Notes: generated by a model not told the origin, from the letters alone. Numbered from the stretch's first letter, positions 36,111 to 47,256 are shown. The stretch is DNA of 64,000 nt from Strongylocentrotus droebachiensis (GCA_035222895.1 JAVYIG010007232.1:41236-105235); one strand, 5' to 3'. A program made the numbers and translations.

Positions 36111-36364
36111 CCAAGAGGTTTGGCATTCCCCAAACATTCAGCTTCAACTTTTGTCATCATCAACATACCCCAAGAAAGAAAAAAAAGTTCAGGGGCAAAA
36201 AAAAGGGGAGAATCTGTTGACATCTTGCCAGAAACAGTCGTCATGGAAACCAGGTGTTGTGGTGTTGGATGACTGAAAGTGGGTCACAGGGGTCATGTCT
36301 TGATGGCTCTCTTATAAACCAGACGTTTCCGATGGACAAAGATTTACTGAGATTTTTTTCGGGT

Positions 36365-36568
36365 ATCTATTTATGGTCGTAGGACACCAAAGCACACAGT
36401 TCTACAGCTGTAAACAAACAAAAACTATAATTAAATCGTAAATAATGCATTTTGAAAAGTTAACTGGATTTCCAACTACCTACTTATGGTTATTGAACAC
36501 CAACACATACACAAATGCAGCTGTAAACAAACATGAACTGAATTAAATCATGAATAAAGCATGAAAGA
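36365..36568. repeat. Two-copy tandem repeat, about 113 bp
   Basis: Both units contain CTA(T/C)TTATGGT, GAACACCAA-like and GCTGTAAACAAACA segments followed by ATTAAATC(A/G)T. Confidence 0.75.
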
Positions 36569-37240
36569 ATAACTCTGTAAATAGAGAAGTAGCAAATGTT
36601 TGTATGATAATCATCATCCTAAACAAAACAGTCCCATATGGTAGGTAGTCCCATGGTAAGAAGCATGCAAAAGAGTTCAGAAAATGATTGACTTTGAGAG
36701 GAGAGGAGAGAAAAGGTGAAGACATTCTGCAGCCACTCAGCCAACAAACTCTAAGAAAAATATGAGATTAATAAAGAGTAATTTATGCAAACATGTTCTT
36801 TAGGTACGCTACCACAAATGTAGAGATATATTAAGAAATGAAGGTCATAAAGTGAAATAATTCATTGAAGCCCAACACCCCCTCTCCTAACCCTGGCATC
36901 CTAAAGCCTAAAGGAGTTGGCTTGCTTTGCCTGAAGGCTTGATTCATTCATTCAATGTTCCTTTTCCTGTTTGTATTTCCCTGAGCGAAAGTCAGACCAC
37001 TTGTACGAGATCTCCTTCTCTCCGGTGAGCCCCACTACAAACTGTCGGTCTAATTTCGGAGGGCGACACTTCTCTCGCGAAAAATACGTCTAAAACCACC
37101 GTAGTTTCAATCCCTTGACTCCTGGATCGGGTGGCTCCTGTATTAAGCCTATGTGAATTAAACAATGCAGTAGTCATAGAGTTAACAGCCAACCCCTCAG
37201 CTATAGTCTCTATCTTTACCAACCTAAAACTTTTCACCCT
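36569..37240. other. Non-coding; CpG-containing block with TCTCGCGA motif
   Basis: 36990-37150 is richer in CpG than its surroundings and contains CTCTCGCGAAAAA, part of the TCTCGCGAGA promoter motif known in animals. No transcript or exon could be supported, so a promoter role is only a possibility. Confidence 0.25.
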
Positions 37241-37246
37241 CCATTA

Positions 37247-37425
37247 TTAGTTCAAGTGATTAGAACACTTGTCAGGAGACGCAAAGGTCGTGGGTTCAAT
37301 CCCCAACATGGCACCAATGCCCTTTGGCAAGACATTAATATACATTTGCCACTCTCGATCCAGGTGTATACGGGTGCCTGGAAGGATTAATTCTGCGAAT
37401 GCTGGAGCACCATATAAGGTAAGAG
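37247..37425 (+). mobile_element. tRNA-derived SINE, plus strand
   Basis: It has an A-box-like TAGTTCAAGTG (37248-37258) and a B box GGTTCAATCCC (37293-37303). The body then reads CATTTGCCACTCTCGATCCA and GGTGCCTGGAAGGATTAATT. The body matches that of the minus-strand SINE at 5620-5777. Confidence 0.78.
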
Positions 37426-38540
37426 TTGGATGTTAAAAATTACAAAAACTAACTGCATAGCTAATATATTTTACTTATTGGAGGAAGCGGCTATGCACGT
37501 AAGAAGCATGTCAATTTGTTGCCCCTTTTAAGAGTGTAGGGCACTTTTATAGGGGTCCACACCCAATGCCTCCTGGCTACCCCAGTACAAAGTTAACATC
37601 ACAATACCTTGTTTCTAACAGCTGAAAAACATTTACCAAACAACGTATGACCTTGGCATTGAAGCAAAATATTCCCATGCAAAGTAATTCAGCCAGTTAA
37701 TGATGTTTCTTTATTTCTCTACTTGCTCAAACTTGTAAAACCAGTCAGGTAGAAATACACGACTGAATGATTCGTTTTGTCCTACGCAATTAGATATGAT
37801 GAGAAGATAGATTTGATGGCTGATAGTCAATCAAACTTACCTGGGCAATGTGGGAGGGACCCTGCACCCCTTTTCATCTTTACAAAATGCCTGACTGGTT
37901 GTCTTTGAAACGTAAATTGCTTTTCAATTTTTTGGCAGTCATAATGTCAAATTGATTACCTTCCCATTGAAAATGATCATCAGTTAAGTCAACTCTACAT
38001 CAGGGTTGAGACTTTGCAAAGGCATATAAAAAATAAAAAAAGTGTGAGCTTTTTTATTTATCTTAGTTCTATCTTGAAAAAAATATCAAAGTTCAGGAAT
38101 TTGTGTTATAAATAGTTGCGATTGATGCGAATTGACTGAAAGTCCTCCGGTCAATCCCAAACTTACAATACAGATCTGTGATTGATATCAAGTTGTTAGA
38201 TCATAAACAAACATAAGATTGCAGTGCTAAAATCTTAGTAAAAGATACTGCACAAAGCATCTCCCAAAAGATCTATGTGAATGGAAATATAGTATTTTTT
38301 ACAGAGCTGCCGGCCCCTACAACTTCACAATGCACGATGATCATAATCTACTAGAAGATACAAATTTCGAATAAGAAATCCTTGATTTTTCTCATAAATT
38401 CACTGCATCTGCTCATGAATGATCATAACTCTAGCAAAAATTGAGTCTTGCATTACTACTTAAATCCTTATTTTGATAATATTTAAAAGCATCAGATAAT
38501 GTTTCATGGGCATAATCTTACACCTTTTCCTATTCATAGC
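37426..38540. other. Non-coding AT-rich sequence
   Basis: No gene or repeat recognised. Confidence 0.5.
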
Positions 38541-38553
38541 ACAAACAGCATTG

Positions 38554-38850
38554 AAAATAATATCGCTAGTGATATTCGTTTGTCTCGCAATGTGGTCAAT
38601 AAGGAATCTAAAAGATCACGACGTTTCGTATGCTACTGCGATACTTCGTCAGGTGATAAAAACTACTGTAAGCAAGGGTCTTTTATACTCTACGGGAGGA
38701 CCGTGCGGAGCGGTCCATAATTCGATCGATAATTGGAAATAATTGAAACGTCGTGATCTTTTAGATTCCTTATTGACCACATTGCGAGACAAACGAATAT
38801 CACTAGCGATATTATTTTCGATACTATATCCGCAATGAGTAATATATTTA
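38554..38850 (-). mobile_element. 297-bp insert with perfect 75-bp inverted arms and hammerhead-like core
   Basis: The insert is bounded by the 13-base direct repeat ACAAACAGCATTG (38541-38553 and 38851-38863). Arms 38553-38627 and 38745-38819 are perfect inverted copies over 75 bp. On the minus strand it holds CCTGACGA, a hairpin (GTATCGC..GCATAC) and GAAACGTCG. A second hairpin, GGACCG..CGGTCC, lies at 38698-38716. The core and flanking duplication resemble fragments of Penelope-like retroelements. There is no coding region. Confidence 0.75.
38617..38655 (-). ncRNA. Hammerhead-ribozyme-like core (candidate)
   Basis: The minus strand reads CCTGACGA, then a 6-bp imperfect stem, then GAAACGTCGTG. 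CUGANGA, stem II and GAAA are the conserved hammerhead core elements. Stem III and the UH cleavage site are not obvious, so it may be an inactive or partial form. Confidence 0.35.
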
Positions 38851-39118
38851 ACAAACAGCATTGTTTATAAATAGAATTTATTTTTGTTTTTGGTAAAAGA
38901 TATGAGTCCTGACCTTGGATTGACTTGTGTGTGTAAACAGACCACATGTCCATTAAATTGTTTAACCGTCCTCAAACGAAACCATTCCCATCAATTATCT
39001 TCCGATTTCAATGGCCATTATTTACCTGGCTCTCATCCAAAACATTGACTTTATGACACCTCGGCAGCGCCTGTGATCTTCCTCGTTACACCTCACGATT
39101 TTAATCTAGAAATCAAAA

Positions 39119-39481
39119 GGTATGTCATCATCAGATCAAGATTGCCAAATAGCCGCTATTTCTGATTTGGGCAATAAGCCAATAAGCCCAAAGTTACAAA
39201 TCGTGTCTTCATCAGCTCGAGACTCGAGCTCGAGAAAATAGCTCAAGATATTTTGCTCAGCGTTCACGCATAGTGCAAGTATTCGGCTGTGAAGACACAC
39301 CGGACAAATAGCGAGATATTTTGGAAACTAGCCCAAGATATTGGGATGATTATCTTGACCAAATATCCCGCTAATTGCAACTGCGGGCTGATGAAGACGC
39401 AAATTAGCTGGATAATTTGCGATCAGGATAGTTAAAATAGCGGGTTATTTGGCAATCAGGACCTGATGAGGACAGGCCTAT
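39119..39481. mobile_element. Long foldback element, copy C (diverged)
   Basis: ATTGCCAAATAGC near the left end and TATTTGGCAATC near the right end are inverted, as are CATCATCAGATC and GACCTGATGAGG. Internal GACGCAAATTAGCTGGATA and TTGCGATC motifs match copies A and B. Confidence 0.75.
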
Positions 39482-39593
39482 AAAAAGAAATTCAAGATTA
39501 TTTTATGGGTGGAGTACCTAAAAGAGAAGGACAAGGGTCTACAAGGTTGATGGAACAAGAATGCGAGAAATGCACTCATTGTAATTAAAAGAA

Positions 39594-40030
39594 TCATATT
39601 TTTCTCACCTGAGAAAAACAAATACATGCCTTTTTCTGAATTCCTCTAATATGGGGGATGTGGACAGTGCTTCATGTTTGTTGCAAGTAATAATTGTCCC
39701 TTCTTTTTTGGTTTCTTCTTTTAAGACGTTACCTTCAAAAATAGACTTTGACATAATGCATGGCTTTGAAATATTTTGTTCGTTTGGAATATGAAATTCT
39801 TCACAAATGCAAATGCATATTTTCTCACCTGAGAAAAATAAATACTTAATTTATCTAAATTCCTCTAATATGGGGGCTATGGACAGTGGCTCATGTTTGT
39901 TGCAAGTAATAGTCCCTTATAGTTTTGTTTTCTTCTTTAAAGACGTTACCTTCCAAAATAGACTTTGGCATAATGGATGGCTTTAAAAAAAAATTGTTTG
40001 TTTAGAATATGAAATTCCTCACAAATACAT
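39594..40030. repeat. Two-copy tandem duplication, 222-bp unit
   Basis: Units starting CATATTTTTCTCACCTGAG at 39594 and 39816 share TCCTCTAATATGGGGG, TCATGTTTGTTGCAAGTAAT and AGACGTTACCTTC. They are diverged by substitutions and small indels. Confidence 0.92.
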
Positions 40031-41090
40031 ACCCGGTATGTAGGTCACGCAGATTGCAGAATGGTATTTAAATACAGAACCGTGCTATTTGGAAATCACC
40101 TCAAGGTCAATGTAGGCAAGGTCAACTTAATTTAACCTTAATTTTTTGTCAACATTTACCAAAGATGAGGGTTTTATCAAAGATGAGGGTCTCAATCATT
40201 TGAGGAAAAAAATATGTACATGCACAATTATGTATGTATTCAATTTAATTTATATATTGAAGAACACTTGTAGCAAAAAGGACAATTAGTGGAAAACAAT
40301 TGTTGAGTTTTGTGTCATTTAATGGCATGATACTCACTGATTAACAAACATTCATTTTTAATAGTTTTTCACATGTACTAATATACTTTTGGGGCCATGT
40401 TCTGTATATTTTTTTTTTAATGTTTTTTCCTAGTAAACTGGACTATTTTTCTTCAATGTTTTAATTTAAAAATAGTAAATAGGACCAATTACTTTTTCAG
40501 GCTATGGGTATAAAACAAAATATGGAACAAAAGATATATGAAAAATATGTTCAAAGTTGAGAATATTATATGCTGTTTTTCTTTTGATACTATTTTCCGA
40601 CTAGTTTTAGACTACATGGATTATATTTTGACTAGGGTAAATATGCTTGATGAGTTTAGAAACAATGTCATTAATAAGATGTTCATCAATTGCAAAAATC
40701 AGGCATGATAAATGATTGTTAACGATGACAGATAAATCCTTAAAGAATGATACTTTTATGCTATTTGTGTAAAATGCTGACATTCCAGAGAAAAATTTCA
40801 AAAAATAGGGTTCTATCTGCATATATATGTGTAGCAGTCAGGTTGTAAGAACCTGTTGTATACCCCTTCAGCGTTTCATCATTACCTTTAAAAAAGTTGT
40901 TTGACTTTAATTTTCATTTCCATCTCGTAATAAAGCAAAACTATTTCCTACCCCATTGCACAAATACATTCTACACCTGCCTACCTTTTATACAAGGTCA
41001 GGGCTGGAGAAAAAAAATGACTACCATACAAAAGAAATCCTTTAAAAGAAGCTAGGTACCATGAAATTCCATTCATTACAAATAAAAAGC
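40031..41090. other. Non-coding AT-rich sequence
   Basis: Nothing recognised apart from a short direct repeat of AAAGATGAGGGT near 40162-40190. Confidence 0.5.
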
Positions 41091-41093
41091 ACT

Positions 41094-41360
41094 TCTCTCT
41101 CTCTCTCACTCTCTCCTTTTCTCTCTCTTCTCTCTTACTTTCTTTCTCCTTTCTCTCCCTCTCGCTCTCTCTTGCTCTCTCTCGGTCTCTTTTCTCTCTT
41201 TTGCTCTCTCTCTTTCTCTTTCTCTCTCTCGGTCTCTTTTCTCTCTTTTGCTCTCTCTCACCCTCCCTCCCTCCCTCTAATTCCCCCTCTTTCTCTTTCT
41301 CCCTCTCTCTCTCTATCTCTCTCTTTCTCTCCCTCTTCTCTCTCTCTCTCTCTCTCTTGC
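41094..41360. repeat. Pyrimidine-rich (CT)n tract
   Basis: Nearly pure C/T with a locally repeated CTCTCGGTCTCTTTTCTCTC segment. Confidence 0.93.
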
Positions 41361-42025
41361 TTACTCTGTGTTTTTATTGAATGGTTGTAAAGCTTTATAA
41401 GTTAGATTGAATTTGTATTCATATTCAGAGAATATTCAGAGAAAAGATTTTATGAGTCACCAGGAATAATCCCCAGACCTACAAGGTTCATTTTTTATTT
41501 GTTCTCTCTTAAAAATCTAGCAAAGGCATACCAGAGCTTTGGGTGTTTCTTTTTTTTAACAAAGAAAACTATTTAGTATTTCACCCCAACCTACATATAT
41601 AATTTGATCTATATTATTATATAGGTATGTAATAATGAATTCATTATGTAATTGAAACTGCACAATAGAGGGGCATGACAATTACAGGAAGGGTAGGAAG
41701 GGGATAATGATGATCTATAACTAATTTCTACGCCAAAATACCAATTGAAACAGGGATTTAGGAGGCAGTTGAGAGGCCCCTTTAATTTCATTGTTCGTAC
41801 TTGAAATGGAAGGGAGAGGGGCGTGACAATTAAGGGGTGGGCGGGGAGGGGTAGGTAGGATGATCTTTTTTCTGATGAATAGGCAATTTGTTGGGATGTT
41901 ACTAGTACCAGGTGTTGCGGCCCCCGGATTATATCATCACATACCATTTAACACTGACAATGACCTACACCCGTCACTTAATAATTGCTATGTTCACACG
42001 ACGACCATCAGAGTTTTAAACTTAA

Positions 42026-42422
42026 AGGTAAAGACCAGTTCTGGTCATGCGATTGCATCGTGAAAGAAACGTTGTGGAATCGATCAGAAAAGGTGGATCA
42101 TCTAGCATATAAGAATTGGTGTGTAATGCAAGGTTCTGGAATCATCAAAATGATAAGAAATTTGGCCCAGTCTTCGTAAAGTTACAAGCACTGTACACAG
42201 AAAGATGTATATGGGACTACGCACACGTGCGCGACACGTGCGTTTATCTCTCACACACCAATAGATCAACTAATTATACCAAATATATCAATTATTAGGC
42301 GGTTTCCCGGCAAAATTTTTATCATCATGTATCAGTCAAAACATATTCTTTTACATGATTGGTAATAAGAGCTTCCATTTCATTTTTTGAAATTGGGGCG
42401 TTTCCAATACTGGTCTTTACCT
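42026..42422. mobile_element. TTAA-flanked MITE (Kolobok/T2-like), family 3 copy 2
   Basis: A 397-bp element, ends AGGTAAAGACCAGT..ACTGGTCTTTACCT, flanked by TTAA at 42022-42025 and 42423-42426. Compared with the copy at 22481 it has two extra segments, one around 42108-42128 and one, CACACGTGCGCGACACGTGC, near 42222. Confidence 0.92.
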
Positions 42423-42426
42423 TTAA

Positions 42427-43690
42427 CGTTTGTAAAACATCAAAGTTTCAAACAATGACATACAAGTACTGATAATGGTAAGACAAGCTAAAGTGTTCAC
42501 AACTTCACACTGGAAAGAAATGAGTGTTCAATGTTTTAAACTACAAGCTGAACAAGCAGAAACAAAAAGCTAGTCAAATCTCAACGTTGACTGCCCTCTC
42601 CCCTGCCTCTCATAGTTAGCTCGTTAATCATGAGATCGCTCGCGGTTTATGACTTTGGGTATTAAAACTCATTAATTTTCCGATATGACAAATTCATCAG
42701 CACTGTGCTTATAACGACAAGTTAACCTGAAAGATTGAAACCATGACTTAAAAGTAAAGTTGACAGACCGTGGTGTGGACACAGCTACTGACAATGACCT
42801 ACACCCATCGTTTGTCACTGAGAACGACCTAGACCTAGTTAGATTCAGGAATGTAGGTTAACCTGACAATGAGGTAATGAATATGTAATTGCCAAAACAT
42901 TAGCTAGGTGGGCATAATCGAGAACCCTCCTATTTTGATAGTTATGTGATAAATTGGATATCCCAAAGAGTATTTATTTAAACCCACCAGTTAGACATAA
43001 ATCGATTTTATTCATACGAAAATGCATTTCATAAAAATAATTGATAGCTATGTAGGTACTTAATTTGTTTTCTCCTACAACTGTTGAAAAGTGAAACTGC
43101 TTATAGCTAAGAGAAGCCAATGTTTTATCATAAGATTTTGATGAAAAGTCCATAAATAAGTGAGTCAACTGGTCATGCGAACATCACATAACATGAGAAC
43201 AGCGTACACGACCATGCACTCCTGTTCCGAAGAAGATTTGTTATACATACAGGTCCAATGTTACACACATCAAACACAGTTATTAAATGTGTTCCGTTTA
43301 GAACATCATGTTAGATTTCTATTTAACACAATCCCCCGTATGTGAAAAGTTATAGAAAAAGAGACAAGATATAAACATGAATGTAAGGTCGTGGTGAAAT
43401 ATATGCTACCATCTGTTTTCTGCCAAAAATATGGAACAAAATTTACCTAATTGAGTTTCTATAATATTTAAAAACTGATAAAGGTAAACACTATCCTGTG
43501 TGAGCCTTCAATTTTTGTCACAACTCAATGTTACATGCAGATGTCTGTATTTCCTCATAATATAATCAGAATTTGAAGAAGAAAAAAAATGAGCATTTTC
43601 ATTGAGTATGTGACTTGATTATTCCAGCTGACCTATCTTCTTGTGAATGTATCCAATTATATGATGAGCTACTGTTTCAAGTATCATTCA
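42427..43690. other. Non-coding sequence
   Basis: TGACAATGACCTACACCC occurs both at about 41956 and 42790, on either side of the MITE. No gene recognised. Confidence 0.5.
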
Positions 43691-43699
43691 ATCAAATGT

Positions 43700-44515
43700 T
43701 GATGGCACGGTAATTAGTTCATCACGGCTTGGAGAGTACAGGGGTACGTGGTTAATATGCGGAAAGGGAGTGAGAAAGGGGGAAGGGCAGAGTAGGGGAA
43801 AAAAACATGAAGGAAATGGGAGAGGAAGATAGGAAGGAAATAGAAGGACTGGAAGGGGGAGGGGATGAATGAAATGTTGACTGCATGGCAAGGTTTCAGC
43901 AAGGCTTGAAATGTTGTACATGGATGGATGGTGATTAGTGGGAGGAGAGTATGTGGAGAGTGGGAGAGAGGGAGAAGATATGAAGGAAAGGGAGAGGAAA
44001 GTGAAGGGAGGAAGACAGAAAGAAAGAAAGAGAGAGAGGGGGTCAGGAAGGGGGAGGGGACAAATAAAACTGCATGTTTACTGCATGGCAAGGCTTTTTA
44101 CAGGAAGGCACATGAGTGAAGGAGAGACAATGGAAGCAAGGGAGGAGGGAAGGAAAGAGAAGAAGATAGAAAGGATGAAAGATGGATGGGAAGGAGGAAG
44201 GAGAAGAGTTGTGTAAAAGGGAGAAAGAGAGAGAAAGAGAGAGAAAAGAAGAGGAAGGCATACAAAGGGAAAAGATAAAGAGAGAAAACAAGAAAAAGAA
44301 GAATGATTGACAGTCAAATTGAGAGCGAATATTGGAGGAAGAAGGAGAGTGAGCGTGGAGAAATAGAGAAAGAAGACAAGAAAAGGAGAGAGAAAAAGGA
44401 AAAAAAATAAATAAATGGAACAAGAGAAAGAAAGATAATTGAGAGAAACTGAGTGCAAATGAAAAGAATGAGAGGAGGAGAGACAGACAAACATATAAAT
44501 AAAGAATGAATGAAA
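43700..44515. repeat. Purine-rich domain with about 200-bp internal repeat
   Basis: An 800-base A/G-rich stretch. AAGGGGGAGGGGA and GACTGCATGGCAAGG or TACTGCATGGCAAGG recur about 195 bases apart (near 43853 and 44046), showing a higher-order tandem structure. Long minus-strand frames rich in Ser, Phe and Leu are its low-complexity translation. Confidence 0.85.
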
Positions 44516-44903
44516 TTAAAGAGGGCTGCTCTCTGAATTGATGCTTCTTGAAATTACGCCCGATGATCTGGATGTCTTGATTTAATGCACTCCACCCTCT
44601 CTCTATCTATCCTTTCATCCCATTATCACATTGTTTTGATGCTATCGTTTCCGCTAGCAACCCCTCTCATCCCCCTCACCATACCACCACCCCATCCATT
44701 AAGTTGTGGGTTTGTAATGAGTGGGTCAATTAGCTATCCTAATTGTTTCATTAGCATCCCCATAGCTATGATTGACGGCTGGACGACGCAGATTAAAGGC
44801 AATGCTTGGCATTCACATGGCAATCTCTTATGATATCATTTTTTTTGGTTAAATCTCAGGCTACAATTGAATGGTCATCTAGCCTACTTGTGTGTTATCC
44901 AGT

Positions 44904-44906
<3 letters not shown>

Positions 44907-44940
<34 letters not shown>

Positions 44941-44991
44941 CAGAGAGGCTGAGAGAGACTGACAGACTGGAACAGAGAAACATAGAGGTAC

Positions 44992-45032
<41 letters not shown>

Positions 45033-45082
45033 TGGACAGACAGAGAGGGAGAAAGAGAAGAGGGAGGGGTGACAGGGAGAGA

Positions 45083-45136
<54 letters not shown>
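44907..45136. repeat. (GA)n microsatellite cluster
   Basis: Several (AG)n runs, the longest at about 45089-45136, separated by GACAGA and similar units. Confidence 0.95.
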
Positions 45137-45139
<3 letters not shown>

Positions 45140-45423
45140 ATATTGCATATAAATTAGATAATGTAATGTTTTCTGTTCTCAAAATACTCTTAACACACTT
45201 TCTATACACCCTATATCGCTTTTAAATCTATTGTTATTCATTGCAATGACATCTATTTCCAAAAGTACAATAGACATGCACAACACACAAAAGTTGTCCA
45301 TATCTTGAAGGTCAATTGCTTCATTAGCATTTCGATGAAATCCTTCATTTATATAACCTGATCATGCCATCTTGTGACCTATTTAGCTAATTAGGAAGCA
45401 AGTATTATCTTGAAGATAAGCAA

Positions 45424-45570
45424 TCAGCAGATCTACAACTCTGTGTCCTATCTCAGGGACACAGTAATCAAGGAGTCATGCCCTACCACAGAGGCACTAC
45501 TGCATCAACTTGGAGTTTTGAACCTGGGACCTCATGGTTGTGAGACCACTGCTCTACCGCTGATCCATCA
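45424..45570 (-). mobile_element. Degenerate tRNA-derived retroposon, minus strand
   Basis: The minus strand has TGGATCAGCGGTAG (A-box-like, 45554-45567) and CCCAGGTTCAAAA (B-box-like, 45516-45528). The same order of motifs occurs at 9228-9385. Confidence 0.6.
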
Positions 45571-45713
45571 CATGCCTCCTAGCTTGTTTTCATATCTATA
45601 GATTTATGAAAATGGCCTCCTTATCAATATAATGAGGATTCATTCCAGAAAAAAAATCATCGCCTTTGCACCATTGCCAATTCAACTGTTTTATGGCATT
45701 TCTGTCGCATTCT

Positions 45714-45752
45714 TCCAATTGTGATTTTGGTTGTAACAAAATCACAATTGGA
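45714..45752. repeat. Perfect 16-bp hairpin
   Basis: TCCAATTGTGATTTTG (45714-45729) and its exact complement (45737-45752) are separated by a 7-base loop. Confidence 0.85.
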
Positions 45753-46245
45753 GAAAACTATACTGAATTGTTTTTTGTTGATCCTGGTAGTGAATGGAAT
45801 TCATCATTGGGTTTTGGACCAGCAAATCTAACGGACAAAAAATAGCCGTACAAAAAACCCCAGACAAATCAAACTAACATGCAAAAATACATACACACAC
45901 ACAAACACTAACAAATAATTATAGGTCTTTCTAATAGTTAACTTTACCATTAACACATATAATGGTAACTGAAGATAACGAACAGGGTCCTAATGGTTAA
46001 AAAAACCAGGTCATATAACCACAGCACAATAAAAAGGGCTGTGGACATTAATGATATATCTTTTTCATTAGCAGATGGGCCAACTTAGTGTGCTAATTCT
46101 GCTTCAACAATGGTGGTTAATGGACTTTTAATCACATAGGAAGCATGATCTCAAAAAGGCACATGCATATAGTGAAGACTAATTTAGAAACCGATGTTTG
46201 TATTGGCCTATATTACTACTCAGAGAGAATGATGTATGTACAGTC
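45753..46245. other. Non-coding sequence
   Basis: Nothing recognised. Confidence 0.5.
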
Positions 46246-46249
46246 AAAA

Positions 46250-46296
46250 TGAGAGAGGGAGGGAGAGAGAGAGAGAGAGAGGAAGAGAGAGGAGGA

Positions 46297-46332
<36 letters not shown>
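46250..46332. repeat. (GA)n microsatellite
   Basis: (GA)n interrupted by GGA units, immediately left of a TTAA MITE. Confidence 0.95.
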
Positions 46333-46334
<2 letters not shown>

Positions 46335-46363
46335 TGGGGCAGACAGGGGATGGCTACATTTAA

Positions 46364-46892
46364 AGGGAAAGTCCACCCCAGGATTTTTTTTAGCTGACGA
46401 TATAGACCTAATAATACCATGAAGAATGATACAAGTCTCATTAAAATCCATGATCACATAACGAAGATATATCGACTTTTTTATCGAAAATCAGCCGCCC
46501 CCCAAATGCAAATGCGTTACATGGGCAAAAAACGATCGCCAAAAAATAACCGATAGTATCGAAATTGTGACGTATGTTGCGAGCTGCCTTCTTATTTCGC
46601 AGACATTCACTTTCGCTCGCGGTACACTGTTATCGCACTGACACGACGAATCATGAATGAAAGTGAAAGCGAAAGTGAATGTCTCCGAAATAAGAAGGCA
46701 GCTCGCAACATACGTCACAATCGTTTCATGCCCATGTAACGCATTTGCATTTGGGGGGCGGCTGATTTTCGATAAAAAAGTCGATATATCTTCGTTATGT
46801 GATCATGGATTTTAATGAGACTTGTATCATTCTTCATGGTATTATTAGGTCTATATCGTCAGCTAAAGAAAATCCTGGGGTGGACTATCCCT
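46364..46892. mobile_element. TTAA-flanked long-palindrome MITE (Kolobok/T2-like), family 1
   Basis: A 529-bp element with ends AGGGAAAGTCCACCCC and GGGGTGGACTATCCCT, flanked by TTAA at 46360-46363 and 46893-46896. The inverted repeats extend through almost the whole element, and the two halves meet near 46620-46650. AGGG termini with TTAA duplication fit Kolobok/T2. No coding capacity. Confidence 0.92.
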
Positions 46893-47219
46893 TTAAAAAT
46901 ACCTGAAAAAGCATAGTATTGACCAAATTGTCAGATGTTTGTACTGACCTATTTTGTTCTATACTCACTGACATATTTAAAAACTAAATATGGGGCCTGT
47001 CACCACGAAATGAGTCCAGTTGGTCAAATTTTTTATTCCTGTTATTAAGTATTATATGAATCTACATTAAGTAAGCTTTAAATTAAGGGGTCACACATTA
47101 AAATTGATAAATTATATCCAGAAATATGAACAAAAACCTAATTGAACTTTATAAACAATGGGATTACCCAGTTTTTAGATAATTAGGTGTAAAGTTAATG
47201 ATGCGTAACATAGCCTATA

Positions 47220-47256
47220 TCCTGAAGACGGACAGTCAACCTGTCCGAAACGTCGA
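47220..47256 (+). ncRNA. Hammerhead-ribozyme-like core (candidate)
   Basis: CCTGAAGA, a perfect 7-bp stem CGGACAG/CTGTCCG with a TCAAC loop, then AAACGTCGAG (the last G of the stem also completes GAAA). This matches the CUGANGA, stem II and GAAA layout. Stem III is not evident. Confidence 0.35.

Noticed and set aside
35594-36220. 208-codon open frame rich in Pro, Tyr and Leu
   Set aside because: It translates a 100-bp C-rich minisatellite; no domain, and its openness follows from the repeat unit.
36302-36340. ACGTTTCCGATGG as a third hammerhead-like core
   Set aside because: No CTGANGA partner at the right distance and no hairpin between; likewise GAAACGTTG in the MITEs at 22515 and 42069.
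38499-38953. Four overlapping frames with a shared peptide on opposite strands
   Set aside because: They arise because the perfect 75-bp inverted repeat encodes the same peptide from both arms.
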